DNA of 40,313 nucleotides from Acinetobacter pragensis (GCF_001605895.1 NZ_LUAW01000030.1:6-40318); one strand, 5' to 3'; counted from the first letter of the stretch, positions 24,617-33,461 are shown. A program made the numbers and translations. Notes: generated from the sequence alone by a model not told the origin.

Positions 24617-25024
24617 TTACATTCCGAGAATGCGCAGAATACTGTTATTCTCTGAATTAACTAAGATATAGTCGTTATTGATTTTGTACCACTGCTGCTT
24701 GCGGCTTGGTTTAGGCAAATCATGATCTTGGTAATCGACTTTATAGCCGTCACCGCGGTAATGCTGCGGCATGACATAGCCTGTTTGCCATTTGTGCTGC
24801 TGCAAACGCTGTACACCGCGCTCTTCACGCATGCGGCGGTTATTCTGAGCGCGGTCACCGTCTTCATTTTCGCGGAAATCACGGCCTTTTTTTCCTTGAT
24901 TCATATTCCGCGGATGGTCGTAGCCGCGGTCTTGATCAAAGTGAGGCGCAGCAACGCTTAAGCTGCTGGTCATTAAAGCACTGAAAGAAATAGCTAAAGC
25001 AGCCACAATCTTTTTCATGTTCAA
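24617..25024 (-). CDS. RcnB-like periplasmic protein (copy 2)
   Basis: The 135-residue protein has a signal peptide (MNMKKIVAALAISFSALMTSSLSVA-AP). A long charged, low-complexity mature region (FDQDRGYDHPRN...ENEDGDRAQNNRRMREERG) leads to the RcnB-type end: WQTGYVMPQHY, GYKVDYQDHDLPKPSRKQQWYKINNDYILVNSENNSILRILG. It shares the QQWYKxNxDYxLVN...ILRI ending with the neighbour at 24030, so the two arose by duplication, but the charged regions have diverged. The function is unknown; envelope metal or stress sensing is a guess from family naming. A GAGGGTTGAAC segment with a Shine-Dalgarno precedes ATG 25024. Confidence 0.76.
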   Translation of the reverse strand: MNMKKIVAALAISFSALMTSSLSVAAPHFDQDRGYDHPRNMNQGKKGRDFRENEDGDRAQNNRRMREERGVQRLQQHKWQTGYVMPQHYRGDGYKVDYQDHDLPKPSRKQQWYKINNDYILVNSENNSILRILGM

Positions 25025-25287
25025 CCCTCATAGAAACAATTTATTTTTCATACAGCTACTGTACGCAAAAAATGCAGAGAAACTGTGAAGAAAGATTGCA
25101 AATTTTTTAAATAAAATGCAGAAAATACGGATATTTTGCAGTCAGTTGCGCAGTATAGCTCCCAGCTGATTGCTGGATTTGCATCTTCTGCCTTTTCTAC
25201 TGCGCAAATTTTACCTTTGATTTTGAAATAATAAAAGTTTTTCAGCATGATTTCATGCGGCTGCCGCAAGTTGCTCAAGCTGTCGGA

Positions 25288-25443
25288 CTAATTCCATTGT
25301 TCAGTCAAATGCTGCAATGCGCATACTGCTTTAGCTACAGATTCCGCTTCGGCCACATTGTCCAGCGCGGCAATTAAATTTTCAGTCAGCTGTAATGTCT
25401 CAATAGAACGGATGGTGTCGCGTTTACGGTTCAGGTCTGCCAT
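25288..25443 (-). CDS. Small hypothetical protein (51 aa)
   Basis: An open frame begins at ATG 25443 with GAGG five bases upstream and ends at TAG 25288. The predicted 51-residue peptide starts MADLNRKRDTIRSIETLQLT and continues ENLIAALDNVAEAESVAKAV with CALQHLTEQWN at the end. It reads like a compact two-helix protein: amphipathic heptad-like spacing, no low-complexity content, no signal peptide and one Cys. I do not recognise a family. The good ribosome site and protein-like composition support it, and no longer frame competes convincingly on either strand. Confidence 0.62.
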   Translation of the reverse strand: MADLNRKRDTIRSIETLQLTENLIAALDNVAEAESVAKAVCALQHLTEQWN

Positions 25444-25609
25444 TTAAGCCTCAGTGAGCACAGTATTAATGCAGAGGAGCATAGAATAGGATGTGTGATT
25501 TATAAAACCGGATATATTTATATTTTTTATCTAAAAATACGATTTTAAAAGTGCGCCGCTAAAACAGAAAGGGCAATCAAAATAACGGCAGCGCTGCAGA
25601 AGGCAGAAC

Positions 25610-25637
25610 CGTTAAAAGAGCTGCAGCCCTTTTAACG
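25610..25637 (-). terminator. Inverted repeat downstream of the 139-aa gene
   Basis: A perfect 9-bp stem CGTTAAAAG / CTTTTAACG encloses a small CTGCAG palindrome. It lies 22 nt after the stop codon at 25660, without a T-tract, so termination is uncertain. Confidence 0.35.
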
Positions 25638-25659
25638 TAGATACAATGGGTGCTGCTGA

Positions 25660-26079
25660 TTAATAGGCGTAATTGAGGTCAGTGTAATCAACCAATGATT
25701 TATTGATATGCGCTTGAATGAATTCACGGACATCTTCTGCGGTCATTGGCGCGCCTTGTTTGGTGATGACATGCTCAACAGCCGGCTGGCCTGACGGGGT
25801 GATTTTATAGACAAAATTTTTGGCCGTTTTATAGCCGCCATCTTCTTTGACGATGCCGAGCGTGTAGCTGTAAGCGTGCTCAAAGTTCAGATCGGTATGG
25901 GAAAAGACAAACTGTTCAAACAGCTTGATGCTTTGACCTGAACTGAGCGCCTGCAATTCTTCCGCAATGCTGGGATCAAACTTCATGCCGTATTTTTCAG
26001 ACAATGGCAGGCCATCAACCAGCAGGCTGATCATGCTGTCTTCAGTTTCTGTCACGGTAATATTGCTTAACTCAGACAT
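25660..26079 (-). CDS. Conserved-looking hypothetical protein (139 aa)
   Basis: I do not recognise the family. The 139-residue acidic protein (MSELSNITVTETEDSMISLLVDGLPL at the start) has no signal peptide, no membrane segment and no Cys. Alternating hydrophobic patterns suggest a mixed alpha/beta fold, with a helical stretch DVREFIQAHINKSLVDY at the end. A phrase such as YKTAKNFVYKITPSGQPAVEHVI looks like paired beta strands. It stands as a single gene with upstream space to the yciK terminator at 26170. Coding quality is good: long frame, no better overlapping frame and base use like its neighbours. Confidence 0.75.
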   Translation of the reverse strand: MSELSNITVTETEDSMISLLVDGLPLSEKYGMKFDPSIAEELQALSSGQSIKLFEQFVFSHTDLNFEHAYSYTLGIVKEDGGYKTAKNFVYKITPSGQPAVEHVITKQGAPMTAEDVREFIQAHINKSLVDYTDLNYAY

Positions 26080-26169
26080 GGTGTTCTCAAGGCTAAAAAA
26101 GATTGCTGCTAAGTATCCGCATATTGAATAGAATTACAAGACTGCTTTGGCTTAGAGCCGGACAGGCAT

Positions 26170-26196
26170 AAAAAAGGAAGCCTCAGGCTTCCTTGT
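26170..26196. terminator. Terminator of the ubiG-mupP-yciK operon
   Basis: AAGGAAGCC and GGCTTCCTT pair perfectly around TCA. On the minus strand T6 follows. It lies about 30 nt after the yciK stop. Confidence 0.87.
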
Positions 26197-26225
26197 TTAT
26201 TTGCGCGGATTAATATCCGGCAGCT

Positions 26226-26972
26226 TCAGTTTTGCGCGTCAATACTTTCGCCATTCATCTGCAGGCTGTCATCTCCCATCAGGTAGAGATAGGCCGGCAT
26301 AATCTGTTCAGGCGTCGGCAAGGTTTTCGGGTCTTCATCCGGATAGGCTTTGGCACGCATTGCAGTGCGTGTTGCGCCCGGATTGATGCAGTTGTAGCGG
26401 ATATTCGGATGCGTATTTTCTTTGGCGAAGAGGGTGCTGACAGCCTCAATCGCAATTTTAGACACCGAGTAAGCGCCCCAGCGTTCACGGGCTTCACGGC
26501 CAACGCCTGAGCTGGCAAATACCACAGAGGCATTGTCCGATTTTTGCAGTAGCGGCAGCAGTTCCTGAGTCAAAATAAAGGGCGCGCGCAAGTTTACCGC
26601 CATGACGTCATCCCAAACATCGACGGGATAATTCGCCAGTTCGGTACGCTCACCTAAAATGCCGGCATTATGCAAAATGCCGTCCAAACGGCCAAATTGG
26701 CGTTCTAGGGTATCCACCAGCAATTCATAATCACGAGGAGAAGCGCTGGATAGCTGCAGGGGCAAAATGGCTGGCTGCGGTGCGCCTAGGCCTTCAATTT
26801 CATCATAAATGACTTCCAGCTTATTCAGCGTGCGCCCATGCAGCACCACTGTAGCGCCGTGCAGCGCATAACTGATTGCGGCCGCGCGGCCAATACCGTC
26901 GCCCGCACCTGTAATCAGTATGATGCGATCTTTGAGCAGATCTGGGCGAGGCTGATATTCTGAATATTTCAT
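26226..26972 (-). CDS. yciK: YciK-family short-chain dehydrogenase/reductase
   Basis: The 248-residue classical SDR binds NAD(P) through TGAGDGIGRAA (residues 21-31), with HNAG in the fourth strand and the catalytic Ser and Tyr-x3-Lys in ASSGVG and YSVSK. The start MKYSEYQPRPDLLKDRIILITGA is typical of YciK. The substrate of the family is not established. It is the last gene after ubiG and mupP, 72 nt downstream; the same trio occurs in Pseudomonas. It is probably cytosolic. Confidence 0.9.
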   Translation of the reverse strand: MKYSEYQPRPDLLKDRIILITGAGDGIGRAAAISYALHGATVVLHGRTLNKLEVIYDEIEGLGAPQPAILPLQLSSASPRDYELLVDTLERQFGRLDGILHNAGILGERTELANYPVDVWDDVMAVNLRAPFILTQELLPLLQKSDNASVVFASSGVGREARERWGAYSVSKIAIEAVSTLFAKENTHPNIRYNCINPGATRTAMRAKAYPDEDPKTLPTPEQIMPAYLYLMGDDSLQMNGESIDAQN

Positions 26973-27044
26973 GTAAAGCCTCCTCGTTTTATTGTGCTTG
27001 TACCTTGTTTTTTGTACTTAAGTTTTAACTTTTTTGCGCTATAT

Positions 27045-27752
27045 TCACGCCTGCTGCGAACTCAGGTGCGTTGCCGTATGAGGCGCGATCACCAGCTGAC
27101 GCAGTGCATTCTGCAAATCAGCAACAGTATTCACTATACAATCTGCGCGCCACGCTGTTAAGTCATCTTTGTACTGCAGCGGTAAATAGCCGTAAGCGGC
27201 CAGAATCGTGTACATCTGCGCATTGCGCCCCGCATCAATATCGCGCGGATGATCGCCGACATAAATGCAGTCTTTGGCATCAGTTTGGATTTTATCCGCG
27301 GCCAGATACATCGGTTCTGGATCGGGTTTGGTTTTGCTGACATCTTCAGGGCAAACCAAAACTGCACAGCGGTCAGTCAGATTCAGCGCCTGCAGCAGCG
27401 ACTCACTGAGCCAGCGCGGCTTATTGGTGACAATGCCCCAAGGAATCTGATGGCTTTCCAGTTCTTCAAGCAATGCATACATGCCGTCAAACAGGTCGGT
27501 ATCCACAGCAATGTCGGCGCCGTATAAGTCCAAAAAGCGCTGGCGGTGCGCCAAAAATACCGGATCTTCAACATCCAGTTCCGGATAAACCAGCTTGACC
27601 ATTGCACGCGCGCCTTCAGAAACCTGAGTGCGGATTAAATCCGCGGCAACAATCTCACAGCCTTTGTCACGGCACATATCCTGCAGGATGCGGATGAAAT
27701 CCGCCGCGGTATCAATCAGTGTGCCGTCTAAATCAAACAGAACCGCTTTCAT
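27045..27752 (-). CDS. mupP: HAD phosphatase, MupP (MurNAc-6-phosphate phosphatase) type
   Basis: The 235-residue HAD subfamily IA phosphatase has the nucleophile motif FDLDGT (Asp7, Asp9), IVTNKP for motif II, the Lys of motif III in KTKPDPEP, and the acidic motif IV VGDHPRDI. It was traditionally called phosphoglycolate phosphatase. Its place directly after ubiG and before yciK, and its pattern EGARAMVKL and LFDGMYALLEELE, match Pseudomonas MupP. MupP removes phosphate from N-acetylmuramate 6-phosphate in the AmgK/MurU peptidoglycan recycling route. The ATG overlaps the ubiG TGA by one base. A Gph-like role cannot be excluded. Confidence 0.85.
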   Translation of the reverse strand: MKAVLFDLDGTLIDTAADFIRILQDMCRDKGCEIVAADLIRTQVSEGARAMVKLVYPELDVEDPVFLAHRQRFLDLYGADIAVDTDLFDGMYALLEELESHQIPWGIVTNKPRWLSESLLQALNLTDRCAVLVCPEDVSKTKPDPEPMYLAADKIQTDAKDCIYVGDHPRDIDAGRNAQMYTILAAYGYLPLQYKDDLTAWRADCIVNTVADLQNALRQLVIAPHTATHLSSQQA

Positions 27753-28465
27753 CAGGCACCCTCATTCACAGTATGCACCATGTAATTCACATCGACATTC
27801 GGCGCCAGCCAGTAGCGTTTGGTCAGCGGGTTGTAATGCAGGCCGGTCATATCTTTCAGTTTTAGATTGGCTGTGCGGATATCGTGCGCCAGTTCAGAGG
27901 GCTTAATGAATTTTTGATAGTCGTGCGTGCCCTTGGCCAGCATGCGCAGCACGTATTCAGCGCCAATGATGGCAAATAAATAGGCTTTAGGGTTGCGGTT
28001 AATGGTTGAGAAAAACACATGGCCGCCCGGTTTTACCAGTTTTTGGCAGGCTTGAATAATGGATGCTGGATCGGGCACATGTTCCAGCATTTCCATGCAG
28101 GTCACGATGTCGTATTGCCCAGCCTGTTCTTCTGCCAATTGCTCTACTGGAACCTGATGGTATTCAATGTTTTGCACATTTTCCTGCTCTGCGTGCAGAC
28201 GCGCGACATTGAGCGGCGCTTCACCCATGTCAATGCCCAGCACATCCGCGCCGCGGCGCGCCATGCTTTCCGCTAAAATACCGCCGCCGCAGCCGACATC
28301 CAGCACTTTCTTGCCGCTGATGCCGCCAGAATGCTCATCAATCCAGTTGAGGCGCAGCGGGTTAATCATATGCAGCGGCCGGAACTCAGAATGCTGATCC
28401 CACCAGATCGCTGCAAATGCTTCAAATTTGGCAATTTCTTGCGGATCAACATTCAATTGAGACAT
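27752..28465 (-). CDS. ubiG: Ubiquinone biosynthesis O-methyltransferase
   Basis: UbiG performs both S-adenosylmethionine-dependent O-methylations in ubiquinone synthesis. The 237-residue protein has the class I methyltransferase motif [13 protein letters not shown], the acidic motif II LGIDMG, and the UbiG opening [45 protein letters not shown] and the [17 protein letters not shown] block are also typical. The frame extends to a TTG 18 bases upstream, but ATG 28465 has GAGGTGA in front and matches family starts. It leads the ubiG-mupP-yciK operon and is divergent from dsbA. Confidence 0.96.
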   Translation of the reverse strand: MSQLNVDPQEIAKFEAFAAIWWDQHSEFRPLHMINPLRLNWIDEHSGGISGKKVLDVGCGGGILAESMARRGADVLGIDMGEAPLNVARLHAEQENVQNIEYHQVPVEQLAEEQAGQYDIVTCMEMLEHVPDPASIIQACQKLVKPGGHVFFSTINRNPKAYLFAIIGAEYVLRMLAKGTHDYQKFIKPSELAHDIRTANLKLKDMTGLHYNPLTKRYWLAPNVDVNYMVHTVNEGA

Positions 28466-28647
28466 TAGAGTCACCTCAAGCAAGTCGTTATATTTTAAAA
28501 AGTCTATGGGAAGCTAGTGTAGCGTTTATTCAGGAAAAAGCGATAAAAGCGACAAAAAAGTTCACAGAATGAAAACGAAATCCGGCAGTTTTGATTTATA
28601 GTGTGGACATAAGCTAATCATAATGATTCCAGAGGATTATAAGCTTC

Positions 28648-29265
28648 ATGAAAAAATTCCTTTTCAGCAGTGCAGCCGCTGCTCTTTTTGCTTTTTCAGG
28701 CAGCGCCATGGCCGCGCAATTTGTTGCAGGCAAAGACTACACAGTTCTTCCAACTCCTGTTGCTGTTGAAAAGCCTGGGAAAATTGAAGTGCGTGAGTTC
28801 TTCTGGTACGGCTGCCCGCACTGTTTCAAGCTGGAGCCGCATATGCAGGCGTGGCTGAAGCAAATGCCGAAGGATGTGCGTTTTGTCCGTACCCCAGCGG
28901 CAATGAACCCGCTTTGGGAGCAGGGCGCGCGCGCATATTATGTGTCTGAAGCTTTAGGCGTGCGTCAAAAAACCCATTTGACTTTATTCCATGAAATTCA
29001 TGCAAATGGCAAAAATATTTTAGAGCAGGGCGCTTTTGCTAAATTCTTCACGCAGTTCGGCATTCCTGAGGCGAAGTTCAACAGCACATATAAATCGTTC
29101 CCGATCACCTCTAAAATTGCTCAGGCGCAGGACTTAGCGAAGCGCTATCAGCTGACCGGCGTACCGGCAGTCACAGTGAATGGCAAATATGTGATTCAGG
29201 GTGAAGATGAAAAAGTGACTCAAGTGCTGAATTATCTGATTGAGCAGGAACGCAAGGCGAAATAA
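28648..29265 (+). CDS. dsbA: Thiol:disulfide interchange protein DsbA
   Basis: This periplasmic thioredoxin-fold oxidase donates disulfides to exported proteins. The 205-residue precursor has a signal peptide ending near SAMA-AQF. The active site CPHC is at 56-59 in FFWYGCPHCF, and the cis-Pro loop GVPAVTVNG faces it. The redox partner DsbB is not in the window. It is a single gene with AGAGGA upstream of ATG 28648 and a terminator after. Likely clients include secreted enzymes such as the M20 peptidases, though this is inference. Confidence 0.96.
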   Translation: MKKFLFSSAAAALFAFSGSAMAAQFVAGKDYTVLPTPVAVEKPGKIEVREFFWYGCPHCFKLEPHMQAWLKQMPKDVRFVRTPAAMNPLWEQGARAYYVSEALGVRQKTHLTLFHEIHANGKNILEQGAFAKFFTQFGIPEAKFNSTYKSFPITSKIAQAQDLAKRYQLTGVPAVTVNGKYVIQGEDEKVTQVLNYLIEQERKAK

Positions 29266-29296
29266 ACCATCTTTTGATGCCCGCCTGTTCGACTTA

Positions 29297-29323
29297 AAAC
29301 CCGCGATTATGGCGGGTTTTTTT
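29297..29323 (+). terminator. dsbA terminator
   Basis: AAACCCGC and GCGGGTTT close a 7-nt loop, followed by a T-run. It lies about 30 nt after the dsbA stop. Confidence 0.88.
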
Positions 29324-29383
29324 AGGACGGTACTTTATTAGCAGTTTTATTTAGATTCGGCTTTTTTTATATTTGGCACATGC

Positions 29384-30040
29384 TTATTTTTCAATCTCGG
29401 GGAGGCGTTCCCAGTTCAGAATGCCGCGGAACAGCAGCTGGACTTGAAACAGCGCTTGAGTTTTAAAAAATTCGCGCTGCTCTGCCTGCTGGCCGGGTTC
29501 AATACGCCGGCGGATTTCAATCCAGCCCATGGCCCAGTCCAAAGCCAAGTGAATCAAAAATTGCGCCAGCATGCGCAGATCTTGCGCCTGCTGCAAATGG
29601 CGCATGGTTTCGACCCGTCCAAGGGCATTCGCTAAATCATCAATTAAAAATTGAATTTCACGGTCAATGGCGTGGCGCAAAACAGCGGAACCGCCCCAGC
29701 GCTCCGAAATTAAAAAAATCCAAGGTTCCGGAGCATGTTCAACCGCTTGAAAAAAGATATCCAGACTGACTTTAGTTTTGGCGTTGGGCAGATATAAATA
29801 CGCTTGCCCCAGCTGATGCAGCACGCCTTTTAAGTGCAGGGCAATTCGATCGATCAATTCCAGCCCCAGCTGATCCATATCTGAAAAATGACGGTAAAAT
29901 GCGGCCGGAACCAAATCCGCATGGCGGGCTATTTCGCGCAGGCTCATGCTGCTGAATGCGCGTCCTGAGGCGCTGAGCATCAGGGCGGCATCCAATAAAG
30001 CCTGACGGCTTTGCTGCTTGCGTTCATCGCGTAATGACAT
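29384..30040 (-). CDS. TetR family regulator, FabR/DesT-like
   Basis: The 218-residue regulator begins MSLRDERKQQSRQALLDAAL. Its helix-turn-helix MSLREIARHADLVPAAFYRHFSDMDQLGLELID closely resembles FabR and DesT, repressors that tune unsaturated fatty-acid synthesis by sensing acyl-CoA or acyl-ACP. The rest (IFFQAVEHAPEPWIFLISERWGGSAVLRHAIDREI) is also in that style. I chose ATG 30040, with AGGTGG just upstream, over the in-frame start at 30076. The expected desaturase targets are not in the window. It is divergent from rph. The C-terminal ligand specificity is uncertain. Confidence 0.82.
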   Translation of the reverse strand: MSLRDERKQQSRQALLDAALMLSASGRAFSSMSLREIARHADLVPAAFYRHFSDMDQLGLELIDRIALHLKGVLHQLGQAYLYLPNAKTKVSLDIFFQAVEHAPEPWIFLISERWGGSAVLRHAIDREIQFLIDDLANALGRVETMRHLQQAQDLRMLAQFLIHLALDWAMGWIEIRRRIEPGQQAEQREFFKTQALFQVQLLFRGILNWERLPEIEK

Positions 30041-30223
30041 AAAACCACCTATCCCTGATTGCTGCCAGTCTAGCAAAAAATGGGCTCTGAAACGATGCCG
30101 CTTATGGGGCCGTCAGACTCGCGGCCGGCGCTGATGTGTAAATCTGTCAATGCCGCATCAATCTTTCAGGCGGCTTCTGCTATACTTAGGCGCAATAAAT
30201 TTTGGACAGAAGAAGGGCTCAAC

Positions 30224-30940
30224 ATGCGTATCGACCAGCGTGCTTTAGATCAATTACGTGAAGTAAAAATTACCCGCAATTATACCCGTTATGCGGAAGG
30301 CTCAGTATTGGTTGAATTCGGTCATACCAAGGTTCTTTGCACTGCCAGCATCGAAAATTCAGTGCCGCGTTTCTTAAAAGGCCAAGGTCAAGGCTGGGTG
30401 ACTGCAGAATACGGCATGCTGCCGCGCTCTACGCATACCCGTTCAGACCGTGAAGCTGCCCGCGGCAAGCAAAGCGGCCGTACACAGGAAATTCAGCGCT
30501 TGATCGGCCGCAGCCTGCGCGCAATGGTCGATTTGAAAAAGCTGGGTGAAAACACCATCACGATCGACTGTGATGTGATTCAAGCGGACGGCGGTACACG
30601 TACTGCATCGATTACCGGCGCTGCTGTGGCGTTAATTGATGCCATGAATGTGCTGCTGGAAAAGAAAAAAATTAAGCATGACCCATTAAAAGGCTTAGTG
30701 GCGGCAGTGTCTGTCGGCATTTTTAAAGATGAAGCGCTGCTGGATCTGTGCTATGAAGAAGATTCAAACTGCCAGACTGATTTAAACGTGGTGATGACGC
30801 AAGCGGGCGAATTTATTGAAGTGCAAGGAACGGCAGAAGAAAAGCCGTTTACCCGCACGCAATGCAATGAAATGCTTGAGCTGGCTGAAAAAGGCATACA
30901 AGAACTCATCAAAAAACAGCAGGATGCTTTAGGCTGGTAA
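30224..30940 (+). CDS. rph: Ribonuclease PH
   Basis: RNase PH is a phosphate-dependent 3'-5' exoribonuclease that trims tRNA precursors, forming a hexameric ring. The 238-residue protein shows the full family pattern: [37 protein letters not shown], the RNA-binding region [27 protein letters not shown], the phosphate site [13 protein letters not shown], and the end [20 protein letters not shown]. The open frame extends back to 30080, but ATG 30224 matches family starts and has GAAGGG seven bases upstream. A -10-like TATACT lies at 30180-30185. A UUCG-loop terminator follows. The active form appears intact, unlike the frameshifted E. coli K-12 gene. Confidence 0.96.
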   Translation: MRIDQRALDQLREVKITRNYTRYAEGSVLVEFGHTKVLCTASIENSVPRFLKGQGQGWVTAEYGMLPRSTHTRSDREAARGKQSGRTQEIQRLIGRSLRAMVDLKKLGENTITIDCDVIQADGGTRTASITGAAVALIDAMNVLLEKKKIKHDPLKGLVAAVSVGIFKDEALLDLCYEEDSNCQTDLNVVMTQAGEFIEVQGTAEEKPFTRTQCNEMLELAEKGIQELIKKQQDALGW

Positions 30941-30961
30941 AGCGGCTGATTTTATTCAAGA

Positions 30962-30990
30962 AAAAAACGCACCTTCGGGTGCGTTTTTTG
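30962..30990 (+). terminator. rph terminator with UUCG tetraloop
   Basis: AAAAAACGCACC and GGTGCGTTTTTT form a perfect 12-bp stem around TTCG, with a T-run. Confidence 0.93.
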
Positions 30991-31079
30991 TTTTTCACAC
31001 GGCTGCAATAAAAGCATCACCGCCCTGTCATCTTGCTCATTTATTTCTGTCAGCGCATTCAGCCATTAGGAAATCAAAA

Positions 31080-31211
31080 ATGCGTGTGTTTTTAATACTG
31101 CTCATGATGAGTACAGCTGTTCTGCTCAGTGCTTGCAATAGCGATGATGACGGGCAGAGCATTCAGCCTTCCGAGCCTCAGCCCAATTGCAAAATGCATT
31201 GCGCCCCATAA
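31080..31211 (+). CDS. Tiny lipoprotein (43 aa) upstream of phospholipase C
   Basis: A 44-codon frame begins at ATG 31080 with AGGA eight bases upstream. The predicted peptide MRVFLILLMMSTAVLLSAC carries a textbook lipoprotein signal with lipobox LSAC (Cys19). A mature part of only 25 residues follows, rich in Ser, Asp, Pro and Gln and holding two more Cys near the end (NCKMHCAP). It stops 21 nt before the phospholipase C start with no terminator between, so the two are probably cotranscribed. The function is unknown; a small anchor, chaperone or secretion helper for the enzyme is a guess. Confidence 0.7.
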   Translation: MRVFLILLMMSTAVLLSACNSDDDGQSIQPSEPQPNCKMHCAP

Positions 31212-31232
31212 TAAAAACAGCAGGACAGAACA

Positions 31233-33443
31233 ATGAACCGCCGTGACTTTTTAATTAATTCTTCGAAAACCTTATTCGGCTCTGCCGCCTTTGCCAGCTT
31301 TCCCTTAAGTATTCAAAAAGCGCTGGCGATTGATGCCAAAGTTGATACGGGCACCCTGCAGGACGTCAAGCATGTGGTGATTTTAACGCAGGAAAACCGT
31401 TCTTTTGACAATTACTTCGGCATGCTGAAAGGGGTGCGCGGTTTTGGCGACCGCTTCGGCATTCCGCTGGCGGATGGCCGCCAAGTTTGGCAGCAGTACG
31501 GGACAAACAGCCAAGTGTATTATCCCTATCATTTGGACAGCCGTTTGGGCAACGCGCAGCGTGTCAGCGGCACCCCGCATTCTTGGAAAGATGGGCAGGC
31601 TGCCTGGGATTGCGGCCGCATGGGCAATTGGGTGGAGCATAAAAACCCGCAGTCGATGGGCTACTACAAAAAAGCTGAAGTTGAATTTCAGTATGCCTTG
31701 GCCGATGCCTTTACCCTATGTGATGCCTATCACTGCGCGATGCATGCGGGAACCAACCCCAACCGTAAATTTATTTGGACAGGCACCAATGGGCCGACAG
31801 GTTCAGGCGAGGCCAGTGTGGTGAATGAATTTGACGGCATCGGCAGTTCAGCAGCGGGCTATGACTGGACAACCTATCCTGAGCGCCTGCAGCAGGCAGG
31901 TGTCAGCTGGAAGGTCTATCAGAATATGCCGGATAATTTTACCGATAATCCGCTGGCGGGCTTTAAGCAGTACCGCGCTGCCAATGAGCGTTCAGGCCAG
32001 CCGGTCAGCAATGATGCGCTGATTTGCCCTGCCTATGATGACAGCATCGATGCCACAGAGCCGCTGTACAAAGGCATTGCCAATACCATGCCGAATGATG
32101 GCGGTTTGTTGGGGCAGTTTAAACAGGATTTGACGGCTGGCGTATTGCCTCAGGTCAGCTGGATTGTGGCGCCAGCGGCGTATAGCGAACATCCGGGGCC
32201 ATCCAGCCCTGTGCAGGGCGCTTGGTATATTCAGGAACTGCTGAATGCGTTGACGGATCAGCCGGAACTGTGGAGTCAAACCGTGCTGCTGGTGAACTTT
32301 GATGAAAATGACGGCTTTTTTGACCATATGCCTTCACCGTCTGCGCCGTCGCGGGAAATCAACGCCAGCGGTGAAGTGCTGAACGTGCATGGCAAAACTA
32401 CATTGAGCGATGAGCAGCTGTCTTATGAATATTTCAATCATCCGTCTGTGGCAGGCTCGACTTCACAGCCGCGCCGTGAATTTGTAAACGGTGAAAATGT
32501 GAATTTTTGGCATGGCGTGTATGGGCCTGGCGTACGCGTGCCGATGTATGTGATTTCACCGTGGAGCCGCGGCGGCTGGGTCAATTCACAAATCTTTGAC
32601 CATACCTCGATTATTCAGTTCTTAGAGCAGCGTTTTGGTGTGCAAGAGCCGAATATCAGTCCCTACCGCCGTGCAGTCTGCGGTGACTTGCTGTCGGCCT
32701 TTAATTTTAAAACCCCCAATTCCAGCGCGCTACCGAGCCTTGAAGGCAGTAAAAGCAAAGAGCAGGCCGATATTATCCGCAGCAATCAGGAAAAGCTCAG
32801 TCAGGTGCAAGTGCCCGCGGTACAGGCAAAGCCAAAGCAGGAGACAGGGCTTCGTCCGTCGCGCGCCCTGCCTTATATGCTGCATGCCAGCGCTAAAGTC
32901 AGTCCAGAGGCGGACTCAGTCAAGCTGCTGTTTTCCAATACAGGAACACAGGCGGGTGTATTCCATGTTTATAACCAGCTGGATTTAGGCGTTGCGCCGC
33001 GCCGCTATATGGTGGAAGCGGGCAAGCAGCTGGAAGATGACTGGACGCTGGCCGGCGGTCAATATGACTTATGGGTGCTGGGGCCGAATGGTTTTCACCG
33101 CGCATTCAAAGGTGACATCACGGAAAAAGCGCAGCTGGATGTTCTACCGGAAATTCGAGTGTGCATGGAAGAATGTGCGCCGCGCATATTCCTGAAAGTC
33201 CGGCATGACGGGCCTCAGGGCGCTGATTTAACTGTTAAGGCCAATGCCTATCTAGAGGGCAAGGCTTGGGCGGTAAAAAGCGCATCTGCAGAAACTGATG
33301 TACTGCTGGATATGGCTGATGTGCATGGCTGGTATGATTTTACGGTGACGCTGAATGGAGACAGCAGTTTTGAGCGCCGTTTTGCGGGACGCATTGAAAC
33401 GGGCAAAGACGGCTATTCAGATCCATTTATGGGCGCTGAATAA
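31233..33443 (+). CDS. Phosphocholine-specific phospholipase C (Tat-exported)
   Basis: The 736-residue enzyme is of the PlcH/PlcN type, which hydrolyses phosphatidylcholine (and in some members sphingomyelin) to phosphocholine outside the cell. The N-terminus NRRDFLINSSKTLFGSAAF is a twin-arginine signal. The catalytic phosphoesterase domain (about 45-490) has ILTQENRSFDNYFGMLKGVRGFGDR, HAGTNPNRKFIWTGTNGP, NFDENDGFFDH and SPWSRGGWVNSQIFDHTSIIQFLEQRFG. Two C-terminal DUF756-type beta domains follow (about 540-730). The length matches Acinetobacter and Pseudomonas homologues. Export is folded, via Tat. The leader CAGGACAG just before ATG 31233 serves as ribosome site. Substrate preference cannot be read by eye. 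Confidence 0.92.
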   Translation: MNRRDFLINSSKTLFGSAAFASFPLSIQKALAIDAKVDTGTLQDVKHVVILTQENRSFDNYFGMLKGVRGFGDRFGIPLADGRQVWQQYGTNSQVYYPYHLDSRLGNAQRVSGTPHSWKDGQAAWDCGRMGNWVEHKNPQSMGYYKKAEVEFQYALADAFTLCDAYHCAMHAGTNPNRKFIWTGTNGPTGSGEASVVNEFDGIGSSAAGYDWTTYPERLQQAGVSWKVYQNMPDNFTDNPLAGFKQYRAANERSGQPVSNDALICPAYDDSIDATEPLYKGIANTMPNDGGLLGQFKQDLTAGVLPQVSWIVAPAAYSEHPGPSSPVQGAWYIQELLNALTDQPELWSQTVLLVNFDENDGFFDHMPSPSAPSREINASGEVLNVHGKTTLSDEQLSYEYFNHPSVAGSTSQPRREFVNGENVNFWHGVYGPGVRVPMYVISPWSRGGWVNSQIFDHTSIIQFLEQRFGVQEPNISPYRRAVCGDLLSAFNFKTPNSSALPSLEGSKSKEQADIIRSNQEKLSQVQVPAVQAKPKQETGLRPSRALPYMLHASAKVSPEADSVKLLFSNTGTQAGVFHVYNQLDLGVAPRRYMVEAGKQLEDDWTLAGGQYDLWVLGPNGFHRAFKGDITEKAQLDVLPEIRVCMEECAPRIFLKVRHDGPQGADLTVKANAYLEGKAWAVKSASAETDVLLDMADVHGWYDFTVTLNGDSSFERRFAGRIETGKDGYSDPFMGAE

Positions 33444-33461
33444 AGGGCATAGATGCTCCAT

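Noticed and set aside
25048..25278. 76-codon minus-strand frame
   Set aside because: No ribosome site, unusual composition (rich in Phe, Leu, Lys), and the good 51-codon gene lies just upstream.
30080..30223. N-terminal extension of RNase PH by 48 residues
   Set aside because: The extension has no family similarity. ATG 30224 with GAAGGG gives the standard 238-residue enzyme, and a -10-like box lies within the extension.
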